Assembly: GCA_001464695.1 (NCBI GenBank)
Contig: LNDQ01000068.1
Span: 1 to 41,836 of the forward strand
DNA length: 41,836 nt
DNA from: Betaproteobacteria bacterium Ga0077523
Lineage (GTDB): Bacteria > Pseudomonadota > Gammaproteobacteria > Burkholderiales > Ga0077523
Reading direction: 5' to 3'
The notes below the pieces were generated by a model that was not told where the DNA came from, did not search any database, and worked only from the letters and a program-made list of their open reading frames with translations. The position numbers and the translations under genes were made by a program. Shown in pieces: positions 17,259-24,826 of the stretch. Each line of letters starts with the position of its first letter. The first letter of the stretch is position 1.

Positions 17259-17264
17259 AGTATA
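17259..17264 (-). promoter_or_regulatory. Candidate -10 box for the polyamine-type operon
   Basis: The minus strand reads TATACT, 5 of 6 with the sigma-70 consensus, in the only gap (17112-17305) ahead of the binding-protein gene. No good -35 is visible at 16-18 bp, so an activator may be needed. Transcription from here would give a 5' leader of about 140 nt. Confidence 0.35.
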
Positions 17265-17305
17265 GCGGCAGGTGGCCGCGTCCAGCGCCCAGGCATTGAC
17301 GGCCC

Positions 17306-20300
17306 TCAGCGAATGCGTGGCGCGCGTTTCGCCTGGTGTGCCGCGAGGTCCACGACGTCGGGCGCGGGATCATCCACGACGTCCTCGGCAGACTGGTGTT
17401 CGAGCAATGCCCGATACAGCCGCTGGCTGGATTCCGACGGTGGCACCCCCAGCACCACCGAGAGCACCTGCTTCATGCGCCGGTACGCGCTGATCGCCTC
17501 GGTGCGCCGGTCGGTGCGCTCGTAGCAGCGCATGAGACCTTGATGGAAGCCTTCCACGACGGGGTCGGCCTCGACGCCGCGCAGGTAGCAACGGATCGCG
17601 TTCGTCGCGTCGTTCGCGCTTTCGAGAGCGGCCCCGCACCCCGACAAGGCGTCGATGAAGCGGCCGCGCAACCGCTCGCGGGCGGCAACGCTCCAGGACT
17701 CGCCCTGATCTTCCGGAAGGAAGGCGCCGCCGTAGAGAGCAAGGGTCTCGAGACTGGCGGTACCACTCGCGGCGAGTCGCCGTTCGAGCGCTTGCGCATC
17801 CACCCAGCACAGTTCGGGATTGAGCGTCAGCCGTCCGCCTTGGTGCGCGATCGCCTCGCTCATCCCGAGCAGGCGCCGCAGGCGCACCAGCGTGATGGAC
17901 AAGGCGTTGGCCGCCGCATCGCCGTCGTCGTCGGGCCACAGCGCGTCGCACAGCGCCTGCTCGGACACGTTGCGTCCGCCGAAGGCGATGATCGCCTTGA
18001 GCAGCGACAGGGTCTTGCGCGGGAGCTTGTGCGGAAACTCGAGGCGGCTCTCGTTGAGATACACGTCGAAACGACCCAGCGTCACGACGCGTATGGGCCA
18101 CGGCCAGAGGTCCGGCGCATCCGCGGGAGGCTTGAGACGGAACAGCGGAATCAACTCGCGCACGAGGTCGGGTTCGATGCCCGCCTCCAACGCCTGGGCG
18201 AACAGGCGTGGCATCGTCCAGTCGGCGAAGCGCAGGTAGTAGCGGTTGTTGTTCGCGCGGGCCAGTGCCATCGCCTGTGCGAGTGCCGCGCGAGCGGCCG
18301 GGGCGTCTGCGCACAGTTCGGCGACACGGGCTTCGAGCAGTCCCACCACCGGTCGATAGCAATGGAACACCGGGGTCCGCTCGGCCAGCGCACGAACGTG
18401 GGCGATCAGCGGTGCCGCCGCGTTCGGCAGCTCGAGGTCCAGCAGGATGTCGGCACCGGACAGACCGAAGATGACTTCCTGCAGGCGCGAGCCCAGGTGC
18501 ATGGCTGTCTGATTGGCCCGCAGTGCCCGTTGTGCGCCTTCGTCACGCTGGCCCCGGTGGGTGGCCTGCCGTGCGCGAAACAGATGAATCTGCGCTTCGT
18601 GCATGACCTCCCGATACGGGGCCCTCGGCATGGCTTCGGCCTGCGCGAGCGTCGCATCCGCCACCGACCAGCGCACGGCACGCCATTCCACCGTGAACTT
18701 CCAGAGGGTCAGCGCAAGGCGCACGACGCGCAGCGCATTGGCTTCGGCGATCTCGAGGCCGCGGCCGATGCTGTCGAGCGCTTCGTCATAGCGTGCCTCC
18801 TGGAAGCGCAGCCATCCGACCTGCCCATAGCACCAGGCGGCCTCGGACGGGCTGGCGGTAGTACGGGCTGCCAGCGCCAGCGCCATGTCGGCGAAGCGAT
18901 CGCCCCGCTCGAAGTCGCCGGACAGCCCGCTCACCACCAGGGCACCGAGCGCAGCGCCGAGCGCCACGTCCGGATCGGTACAAAGCGGCAACAGCGCTTC
19001 GACACGCAGATACGCCGGTTCGAGCCGCTGGTGCCATGGGCGAGCGTGAAAGAGCGCCATGCACAGCGTGCCATAGACGCGAAGTTCCGCCTCGACCGAT
19101 GTGAACTGCGAGGTTTGCTCGATCTCCGCGAGGTATTCGTCGAGCCACCCGTCCATGGCGTCGAGCGCATGGAACCCGAGGAAGGCGCCACTCACCAGAG
19201 TGGTCAGGCATTCGAGCAATCCGGTGCGATCGCCGGCGGTGCGATACAACGCCACGGCACGTTCGAGCACCCGGGTGCCGGCTTCCGGCTCGGTATGGAG
19301 CAGCGTCCGGCCGTGCCAGTAAACGAGCGGCGGATGCGAGGTCCTGAGGGCCTCCGGCAAGGCTTCGATCCAGCGGCGCAACGTTTCGCGCCGGCCGCTC
19401 TTCAGCAACCGGGCGGCCTGGTCGACGATCAGCGTCTGCGCGGCATCCCAGCGGCCGTGAGAGAGGTTGAGATCCATGGCCGCCTCGACGTTGCCGGCTT
19501 GCTCCAGGACCGTCGCGGTGAGGGCGATGCGTTCCATCAGCACGGCCGGTTCGAAGGTGGCGTGCGCGCGCGCCCGCAGAAAATCGAGGAACAGCGCGTG
19601 GAACTGGTACGACGGATCCGGTCCGGGACGACGGTCCGTGAACAGGCGGCGGCGATACAACTCGTCCAACAGTCGGGGGGCTTCGACGTCGCCGCTCAGC
19701 CGGACGGCGAGCTCCGTGCTGACGCGCGGCAGGAAGGCGATCGACAGCAGGATGGCGCGTCGTTGCGGAGATGTCTGATCGAAGATCAGGTTGGCGAAAT
19801 AGGTGAAGACCGATTCGCGCGTCTCCGACGGCAGTTCGCGCGCATTCCCGTCGGTATGCTCGAGGCGCTCCAGCATCAGCGTGATGCCGGCAGCCCACCC
19901 CTGCGACTGTTGATGCAGCGCCTGCACCAGCCAACCTTCGGTGACGCCGCGCTTGGCGCAGATGGCGATCACTTCGTCCTGCGTGAGCTGCAGACGGTCC
20001 CATCCGATCGTCGTCATGCTGCCGTTCGCGGTGAACTGCACGAAAGACGGCGGCGCATCGGTGCGGCTTACCGCGACGATGGTGCTGCCGCGTGGCGCCT
20101 GGCGCGCGCATTCCTGCACGATGTCGTTCAACGCCGAGCCTTCGGGCGCATCCTGATAGTTGTCCAGTACCAGCGTGGCGCCGGGCGGCAGGCTCGCGAA
20201 CAGGCCACGGAAGTAGAGGCGCGCAAAGACCGCGACGTCGCCCAGATGCTCCGCGGAGAATCGTGGGAGTGTTGCCTCGAACTCGGGGGCGATGGCGCCC

Positions 20301-20554
20301 AGGCCGCGAGCGAGATGATCGAACAATGCCGCCGGGTCTGCGTCCTCGGCATCGATCTGGTACCAGATCGACGGGATCGAGCGGGCTTCGAGCCAGGTCG
20401 CGACCAGCGTCGTCTTGCCCGCCCCCGGCGGGGCTGCGATCCACAACAGGGGGCGGCCCCGGTTGTCGTCGAGCAGCGCGAACAGGCGTTCGCGCGGAAC
20501 GACGTCGAACAGCCGCGGCGGACTGACTTTCGCCGGCAACACATTCCTGCCCAT
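17306..20554 (-). CDS. STAND-ATPase transcriptional regulator with SARP-type C-terminus (BTAD)
   Basis: A 1082-residue regulator. The N-terminal MalT-like NTPase has Walker A (APPGAGKTTL, residues 41-50) and a Walker B-like strand (ATLVLDNYQD). A long helical-repeat (TPR-like) sensor region follows. Near residues 820-900 is an OmpR-like winged helix (VTLGRFDVYLNESRLEF, then LPRKTLSLLKAIIAFGG), followed by a bacterial transcriptional activation domain to about 1050. This is a MalT-type sensor with SARP-type output instead of a LuxR helix-turn-helix. The ATG at 20554 was preferred over one at 20584 because GGAGG lies 7 nt upstream of it. It lies between the polyamine-type operon and the secreted-protein pair; target genes are unknown. 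Confidence 0.85.
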   Translation of the reverse strand: MGRNVLPAKVSPPRLFDVVPRERLFALLDDNRGRPLLWIAAPPGAGKTTLVATWLEARSIPSIWYQIDAEDADPAALFDHLARGLGAIAPEFEATLPRFSAEHLGDVAVFARLYFRGLFASLPPGATLVLDNYQDAPEGSALNDIVQECARQAPRGSTIVAVSRTDAPPSFVQFTANGSMTTIGWDRLQLTQDEVIAICAKRGVTEGWLVQALHQQSQGWAAGITLMLERLEHTDGNARELPSETRESVFTYFANLIFDQTSPQRRAILLSIAFLPRVSTELAVRLSGDVEAPRLLDELYRRRLFTDRRPGPDPSYQFHALFLDFLRARAHATFEPAVLMERIALTATVLEQAGNVEAAMDLNLSHGRWDAAQTLIVDQAARLLKSGRRETLRRWIEALPEALRTSHPPLVYWHGRTLLHTEPEAGTRVLERAVALYRTAGDRTGLLECLTTLVSGAFLGFHALDAMDGWLDEYLAEIEQTSQFTSVEAELRVYGTLCMALFHARPWHQRLEPAYLRVEALLPLCTDPDVALGAALGALVVSGLSGDFERGDRFADMALALAARTTASPSEAAWCYGQVGWLRFQEARYDEALDSIGRGLEIAEANALRVVRLALTLWKFTVEWRAVRWSVADATLAQAEAMPRAPYREVMHEAQIHLFRARQATHRGQRDEGAQRALRANQTAMHLGSRLQEVIFGLSGADILLDLELPNAAAPLIAHVRALAERTPVFHCYRPVVGLLEARVAELCADAPAARAALAQAMALARANNNRYYLRFADWTMPRLFAQALEAGIEPDLVRELIPLFRLKPPADAPDLWPWPIRVVTLGRFDVYLNESRLEFPHKLPRKTLSLLKAIIAFGGRNVSEQALCDALWPDDDGDAAANALSITLVRLRRLLGMSEAIAHQGGRLTLNPELCWVDAQALERRLAASGTASLETLALYGGAFLPEDQGESWSVAARERLRGRFIDALSGCGAALESANDATNAIRCYLRGVEADPVVEGFHQGLMRCYERTDRRTEAISAYRRMKQVLSVVLGVPPSESSQRLYRALLEHQSAEDVVDDPAPDVVDLAAHQAKRAPRIR

Positions 20555-20637
20555 GTGCCTGCCTCCGAACCCCCTCAACCGCATCGCGATCGGCGTTCCG
20601 GTGCACGAGCTCCGGCGCGCACCGGTCCGGAATCAAC

Positions 20638-21138
20638 TTACTTCAGCTCGTACGTCCCCTTGTTGCCGTTGCAGACCTGGAATGCCGCATCCTTCGACGT
20701 CGGCCAGAATTCGACCTTGTACTCGCCCTTGATGGTCATGCCATCGTATTTGCCCGTGCCCCAGGGCGAAGTGTAGATTCCGCCGCCGCCTTCGGGGCTG
20801 TCGGTGTACTCGAGCCACCACTTGTCACCGTCCAGGTCGATCATCTCGCACATGCCGAAGCCGCGCTGGCGCCCGTTGAGGTTCATGTAGGTGCCGTAGC
20901 ACACGCCGGCAGTGCGGTCGAACGCCCGTCCAGGTGGACTCGTGAGAACGTTCACGATGCCTTCGTAGTGGCTCACCATGTTCTTGTCGCCCCCGTTCAG
21001 GGACTTGGCCTGGTCGACCACGCAGAAAGTGAACTCGTAGCTGCCCTTCTTCGGCATGTTCACCTTGCCTGCCACCGCGCTGCCTGCCAACACCATCGTG
21101 CTCACGCCGATGGCCGCCACCATGCATGCCTTCATCAT
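20638..21138 (-). CDS. Secreted protein of unknown function with conserved-looking Cys residues
   Basis: 166 residues. I do not recognise the family. A clear Sec signal peptide (hydrophobic core AAIGVSTMVLAGSAVAG) occupies the first 23 or so residues. The mature part is rich in aromatic residues, Gly and Lys, with four Cys (FTFCVVDQ, AGVCYGTY, FGMCEMID, FQVCNGNK), which could form two disulfides, and looks like a beta-rich barrel (GKYDGMTIKGEYKVEFW). It has an excellent ribosome site (GAGGAGGAAC before ATG). The start overlaps the stop of the small upstream gene as ATGA, so expression is coupled. The STAND/SARP regulator follows 83 bp downstream. Confidence 0.75.
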   Translation of the reverse strand: MMKACMVAAIGVSTMVLAGSAVAGKVNMPKKGSYEFTFCVVDQAKSLNGGDKNMVSHYEGIVNVLTSPPGRAFDRTAGVCYGTYMNLNGRQRGFGMCEMIDLDGDKWWLEYTDSPEGGGGIYTSPWGTGKYDGMTIKGEYKVEFWPTSKDAAFQVCNGNKGTYELK

Positions 21139-21329
21139 TGTTCCTCCTCGTCGGATGCGTTCGTCGGGAAACCGCGCGCGGCGGGAGGAAGAGCTCGAAG
21201 CACTTGCCACAGGCCATCAGCCGATCGGAAGCGGGTCTGCGCGCCCGTTGCAACGTCCTCGACGATGCCGGCAATCCCTTGCGGATCGCGGCGATACACC
21301 CGGACGACGTACAGCCCGAGTCCGCTCAT
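21135..21329 (-). CDS. Small conserved-looking protein, unknown function
   Basis: 64 residues from the ATG at 21329, preceded by a GGAAGGGGAAAGG purine stretch. It consists of a compact beta-rich core (LYVVRVYRRDPQGIAGIVED) followed by a helix (SADGLWQVLRAL) and an acidic tail. The pattern resembles small cytoplasmic proteins with VRIYRRDP-type starts that are common in proteobacteria and have no assigned function; this likeness is from memory. Its stop overlaps the ATG of the secreted protein (ATGA at 21135-21138). A GTG at 21350 is an alternative start. It is the first gene after the divergent AT-rich regulatory region. Confidence 0.6.
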   Translation of the reverse strand: MSGLGLYVVRVYRRDPQGIAGIVEDVATGAQTRFRSADGLWQVLRALPPAARGFPTNASDEEEQ

Positions 21330-21444
21330 GAGCCTTTCCCCTTCCAACACGCGAGGTCACGGTAGCGAGCGACGGGGTACGTATCGACTTCGGATTCGAT
21401 AAATGCGGCAACCCGACCGCACGCTGGGCGGTTCGGTCAGGGAG

Positions 21445-21480
21445 TTGACATTGGATTAATTTGTAATTAAATTAAATCAA
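21445..21480 (+). promoter_or_regulatory. Promoter plus AT-rich palindromic operator for the TetR-family gene
   Basis: A perfect -35 box TTGACA (21445-21450) is followed after 17 bp by TAAATT (21468-21473, 4 of 6 with TATAAT). Over the spacer and -10 lies an inverted repeat, TTGGATTAATTT / AAATTAAATCAA (21451-21480, two mismatched pairs, 6-bp centre). A TetR dimer bound here would block the promoter, so autorepression is likely. The block is strikingly AT-rich for this genome. Confidence 0.6.
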
Positions 21481-21511
21481 AACGACACTCGTTCACACCC
21501 GACTGGCTACC

Positions 21512-22141
21512 GTGGCTTCCCGTTCCTATAGCATCGAGAGGAGACGACTGCTCCAATCCGAGACGCGGTCGCGCATCGCTGCCGCGGCCGCCGAACTCCA
21601 TGCCCTCAAAGGCGCCGTGGCGACCAGCTACGCCGACATCGCGCAGCGTGCCGGCGTCTCACTGCCCACCGTCTACAATCATTTCCCTGATCAGAAGGAG
21701 CTGATCGAGGCGTGTACCGGTCACGCCGCAGCGGCGGCGCCGATGCCGGCCTTCGAGCAGATCCTCGCCGCGGCGGACCTGCCGCAAGCGGTTGAGCTGC
21801 TGGTTGCAGGCATGGACAAGGCCAACGCGTACTACGAGCCCTGGCTCGCCTGGCGCGAACAGCGTGTCATCCCGGCGCTCGCCGAAGTAGAAGGCCGGGC
21901 TCGCAAGCAGTTGACCGCGTTCCTGATCGATCTGCTTTCCCGGCACCGGGTCGTCGGCAACCCGCGCGAGCTGGCGGCCGTCTGGGAATCGTTGCTGTAC
22001 TTCGATGCATGGCACAGCCTGGTGCGCGAGCACAAGCTGCCGCGTACCGCCGTGCGTTCGATCCAATTGCACCTGTTGCTGGCTGCCGTCGGACCGCAGC
22101 CGGCTGTAACAGCCCACCCGCGTCCGAGGAGAAAGTCATGA
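21512..22141 (+). CDS. TetR/AcrR-family transcriptional regulator
   Basis: 209 residues. The N-terminal DNA-binding domain has the TetR pattern (ETRSRIAAAAAELHA, then YADIAQRAGVSLPTVYNHF at about residues 41-59). The C-terminal helical domain should bind a ligand that is not predictable. It starts with GTG at 21512. The stop overlaps the start of the MBL-fold gene in an ATGA junction (22138-22141), so regulator and enzyme are one operon. A consensus promoter with a palindrome lies just upstream, which suggests autoregulation and possibly joint control of the divergent small gene and secreted protein. Confidence 0.9.
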   Translation: MASRSYSIERRRLLQSETRSRIAAAAAELHALKGAVATSYADIAQRAGVSLPTVYNHFPDQKELIEACTGHAAAAAPMPAFEQILAAADLPQAVELLVAGMDKANAYYEPWLAWREQRVIPALAEVEGRARKQLTAFLIDLLSRHRVVGNPRELAAVWESLLYFDAWHSLVREHKLPRTAVRSIQLHLLLAAVGPQPAVTAHPRPRRKS

Positions 22142-22860
22142 GCATGGCGCCAACTGCTTCCATCCACGAGATCGCCCCCGACACCTATCGCATCAGTATT
22201 CCAGTGCCCCCGGACGCTTTTCCGGGCGGATTCTCGTTCAATCAGTACCTCGTCGTGGACGAGCAGCCGCTGCTGTTCCATACCGGTCCGAGAAAGATGT
22301 TCGGGCTGGTGCGCGAGCAGATCGAGAAGGTGCTGCCGGTCGCGGCGCTCCGCTACATCGCGTTCTCCCACGTGGAAGCCGACGAGTGCGGAAGCCTCCC
22401 CGATTTCCTGGCGGCCGCACCGCAAGCGCGACCGGTCTGCAGCGCCATCGCGGCGATGGTCTCGATCGGTGACCTGGTCGACGTGGAGCCGATCGGTCTT
22501 GCCGATGGCCAGGCGATCGAGCTCGGCCGTCACCGGCTCACGTGGCAGTCGACACCGCATCTGCCGCATGGCTGGGAATGCGGCTACCTGTTCGACAACA
22601 CCACGCGCACGCTTTTTTGTGGGGACTTGCTCACCCAACCTGGCATGGGCGATCGGCCCCTGGTCAGTGACGACATCCTCGGGCCGAGCGAGGCGATGCG
22701 ACACCAGATGGACTACTACGCACACGGCCGTGATTCGGCGGCATTGATCGAGAAGCTGGCGCTGCTGCAGCCGGAACGTCTCGCCTGCATGCACGGCAGC
22801 GCCTGGCAAGGCGATGGCACCGCATTGCTGCGGTCTCTCGGGCGCGCGCTTCTGCAGTGA
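22138..22860 (+). CDS. MBL-fold protein of the flavodiiron-like type
   Basis: 240 residues. The metal-binding loop reads FSHVEADECGSL (His78, Glu80, Asp82, Glu83), close to the HxExDHxG motif of flavodiiron-protein MBL domains but with Glu in place of the second His. Further candidate ligands appear at TPHLPHGWECGY, FCGDLLTQ and CMHGSAW. There is no flavodoxin domain. Related stand-alone domains are annotated as oxygen-binding diiron proteins or generic hydrolases. The start at 22138 was chosen because it overlaps the TetR stop; upstream in-frame sequence lies inside the regulator gene. The reaction is unknown; a redox or detoxification role is an inference. Confidence 0.82.
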   Translation: MSMAPTASIHEIAPDTYRISIPVPPDAFPGGFSFNQYLVVDEQPLLFHTGPRKMFGLVREQIEKVLPVAALRYIAFSHVEADECGSLPDFLAAAPQARPVCSAIAAMVSIGDLVDVEPIGLADGQAIELGRHRLTWQSTPHLPHGWECGYLFDNTTRTLFCGDLLTQPGMGDRPLVSDDILGPSEAMRHQMDYYAHGRDSAALIEKLALLQPERLACMHGSAWQGDGTALLRSLGRALLQ

Positions 22861-22902
22861 CGCGCGCTCGAGGCCTGGCGCTACTGGCGCTGCGCGACGG
22901 CT

Positions 22903-23601
22903 CTACGCCATGTCGAACACGATCACTTCCGCATTCTTCGCATTGGCGAGCTTGAGGCCGGTTTCGGCGACCACCTTGAGGCCGTCGCCGGCAACGAGCT
23001 TGCGGCCGTTCACTTCCACTTCGCCGCGCGCCACATGCACGTACGCACGGTGGGATGGATCGATGGCGTGTTCCACCGCATCGCCTTCATCCAGCAGGCC
23101 CGCGTACATCCAGGCATCCTGATTGATCTTCACGGACCCGTCGCGCCCATCGGGCGAGGCGACCAGCCGCAACCGGCCCCGCTTGTCCTCGGCGGAGAAG
23201 TTCTTCTGTTCGTAGCTGGGCGCGATGCCGCGTTCCTTCGGTTCGATCCAGATCTGCAGGAAGTGCACGAGCTCCGCCGGCGAGTGGTTGTACTCGCTGT
23301 GGGTCACCCCCGTGCCGGCGCTCATGCGCTGTACGTCGCCCGGCTTGATGACCGATCCGGTGCCCATGCTGTCGCGGTGCTCCAGGGCACCGTCGAGCAC
23401 GTAGCTGATGATCTCCATGTCGCGATGCGGGTGGGTGCCGAAGCCCTTGCCCGGCGCCACCCGGTCTTCATTGATCACGCGCAGCGTGCCGAAGCCCATC
23501 TCGCTCGGGTCGTAGTAGCTCGCGAAGGAAAACGTGTGATGGCTGTCGAGCCAGCCATGATTGGCGTGGCCGCGGTCTTCGGCCTTGCGGACTGCGATCA
23601 T
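22903..23601 (-). CDS. Pirin family protein (YhhW-like)
   Basis: 232 residues with the bicupin pirin fold. The metal-binding segment FGTHPHRDMEIISYVLDG with the later LEHRDS and GTGVTHSEYNHS is present, as is the opening HHTFSFASYYDPSEMGFG. The length matches YhhW, which has quercetin 2,3-dioxygenase activity in vitro; the cellular role is unclear. The ATG at 23601 has an AAGGA site upstream. It is preceded by a 144-bp gap containing a 21-bp dyad (23647-23667). It converges on the MBL-fold gene. Confidence 0.93.
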   Translation of the reverse strand: MIAVRKAEDRGHANHGWLDSHHTFSFASYYDPSEMGFGTLRVINEDRVAPGKGFGTHPHRDMEIISYVLDGALEHRDSMGTGSVIKPGDVQRMSAGTGVTHSEYNHSPAELVHFLQIWIEPKERGIAPSYEQKNFSAEDKRGRLRLVASPDGRDGSVKINQDAWMYAGLLDEGDAVEHAIDPSHRAYVHVARGEVEVNGRKLVAGDGLKVVAETGLKLANAKNAEVIVFDMA

Positions 23602-23646
23602 CGTTCCGTCCTTTCGAATAGATTGCAGATGAAACTGCTACAGGAC

Positions 23647-23667
23647 GGTAGTTTGGGTGCAACTACC
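23647..23667. promoter_or_regulatory. Dyad GGTAGTT-N7-AACTACC upstream of pirin
   Basis: A perfect 7-bp inverted repeat with a 7-bp centre, about 46 bp upstream of the pirin start. The spacing suits a dimeric repressor or activator. No regulator gene is adjacent, so the binding protein is unknown. Confidence 0.4.
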
Positions 23668-23745
23668 CGGTTTCAATGCGGAAACTTTCGAAGCATTCGT
23701 TCGAATTCACTGAATCAGACCGGGGCCCTTGCTGCGGAATCCGGG

Positions 23746-24276
23746 TCAGCGCCGCGACACTTCCGACGATGCGTCCAGGTGTCGGCCGAGGATGGCGAGG
23801 TCGCGCGGCAGCCCGTCGAGTAACGCCACACCCGGGAGCCAGCCCCAGGGCTCGAACTCGTAGCGGCTGAACAGGGCGACGCTGGCGACGTTGTGGCCGA
23901 ACACGAAGGCAAGCAGTGTGCGGATTCCGAGGGCGGGCGCCTGCGCCAGGGCTTCGCCCACCAGGAAGGTGCCGAGCCCCTGGCCGCGGTTGCGTTCGTC
24001 CACGTAGACGCTGACTTCCACCGTACCGCCGTAAGCCGGCCGACCATAGAAGGACGACAGGGACAGCCAGGCGCGCACCTCGCCTTCGATGTCGACGACC
24101 CACAGCGGCCGGCGCCCCGGTTCGTGTTCGCTGAACCATTCGATGCGGCTCTCGACGCTGACCGGTTCCAGGTCCGCCGTCGCCACTCGCGAGGGAATCG
24201 TCGCGTTGTAGATCTCCACGATGCGCGGCAGGTCGCCGATCACCGCGTCGCGACGCGTGAACTGCGCGGTCGTCAC
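23746..24276 (-). CDS. GNAT-family N-acetyltransferase (phosphinothricin/MnaT-like)
   Basis: 176 residues. The opening DAVIGDLPRIVEIYNATI and the segment RIEWFSEHEPGRRPLWV are typical of the Pat/Bar/YncA group, which acetylates small amines such as phosphinothricin or methionine sulfoximine. The acetyl-CoA site reads RNRGQGLGTFLV (motif A), and GHNVASVALFSRYEFEPWG matches the C-terminal part. The GTG start overlaps the stop of the thioesterase as GTGA (24273-24276). The real substrate is not known. Confidence 0.88.
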   Translation of the reverse strand: MTTAQFTRRDAVIGDLPRIVEIYNATIPSRVATADLEPVSVESRIEWFSEHEPGRRPLWVVDIEGEVRAWLSLSSFYGRPAYGGTVEVSVYVDERNRGQGLGTFLVGEALAQAPALGIRTLLAFVFGHNVASVALFSRYEFEPWGWLPGVALLDGLPRDLAILGRHLDASSEVSRR

Positions 24277-24752
24277 GAGAACACCATGCAGGTGGTGGAC
24301 CCGTGAGCGACGATGCGACCCTGCGCATCGCGCAGCCAGCCCTCGGCGGTGGCCACCTGCTTGCCGGCATGGACCACCTTGCCTTCGGCTTCGACGCGGC
24401 CGGTGCTCTCCGTCATGGCGCGCACGTAGTTGATCTTGATCTCGAGCGTCGTGTAACCCTGGCCCGGTTCGAGCGTCGAGTGCACGGCGCACGCCATGCA
24501 GCTGTCGAGCAGCGTCGCGGCCCAGCCGCCGTGGACCGTGCCGATCGGGTTGTAGAAGCGGGCGTCCGGCGTGCCCGCGAACAAGACGCGCCCCTTTTCC
24601 ACCGCCACGGCGTCGAAATCGAACACATGACCGATCGGCGGCGAGGGCAGTCTGCCGTCGATCCAGGCCTGCAGAAACTCGAGACCGCTCATCGTCCGCA
24701 CTTTGTCGAGCGGCGTGACGCCGTAGTTGCGCTGCTGACTCACTGCATTCAC
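24273..24752 (-). CDS. PaaI-family hotdog-fold thioesterase
   Basis: 159 residues. The hotdog core has the PaaI-type FYNPIGTVHGGWAATLLDSC segment (Asn/Gly/His near the active site) followed by TTLEIKINYVRAM. It probably hydrolyses acyl-CoA thioesters in the cytosol. The GTG at 24752 has AGAAGG about 7 nt upstream. An in-frame ATG at 24788 lies inside the loop of the terminator for the upstream efflux gene and is less likely. The stop is coupled to the GNAT gene. The two genes form a small cassette whose joint substrate is unknown. Confidence 0.87.
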   Translation of the reverse strand: MNAVSQQRNYGVTPLDKVRTMSGLEFLQAWIDGRLPSPPIGHVFDFDAVAVEKGRVLFAGTPDARFYNPIGTVHGGWAATLLDSCMACAVHSTLEPGQGYTTLEIKINYVRAMTESTGRVEAEGKVVHAGKQVATAEGWLRDAQGRIVAHGSTTCMVFS

Positions 24753-24773
24753 GGTTATGCCTTCTTCAAAAGG

Positions 24774-24797
24774 AAACCCGGCGTTCAAGCCGGGTTT
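24774..24797 (-). terminator. Intrinsic terminator of the RND efflux operon
   Basis: Perfect 9-bp stem AAACCCGGC / GCCGGGTTT with a 6-nt loop, 30 bp after the efflux stop codon. On the minus strand the stem ends in TTT followed by CCTTTT. This is a convincing Rho-independent terminator between the pump and the thioesterase gene. Confidence 0.8.
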
Positions 24798-24826
24798 CGT
24801 CGGGGCGCGCGGGCCGCCGATGACTG

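Noticed and set aside
17112..17305. Guanidine, TPP or SAH riboswitch in the polyamine-type leader
   Set aside because: I looked for the conserved motifs of these classes and could not match them.
17336..20776. A very long open frame (over 1100 codons) on the plus strand opposite the STAND/SARP regulator
   Set aside because: It is the mirror frame of a high-GC gene. The protein is low-complexity Arg/Gln/His-rich with no domain, while the minus strand gives a clear multi-domain regulator.
24753..24788. Upstream ATG (24788) as the start of the thioesterase
   Set aside because: It lies in the loop of a strong terminator for the preceding gene, while the GTG at 24752 has a proper ribosome site.
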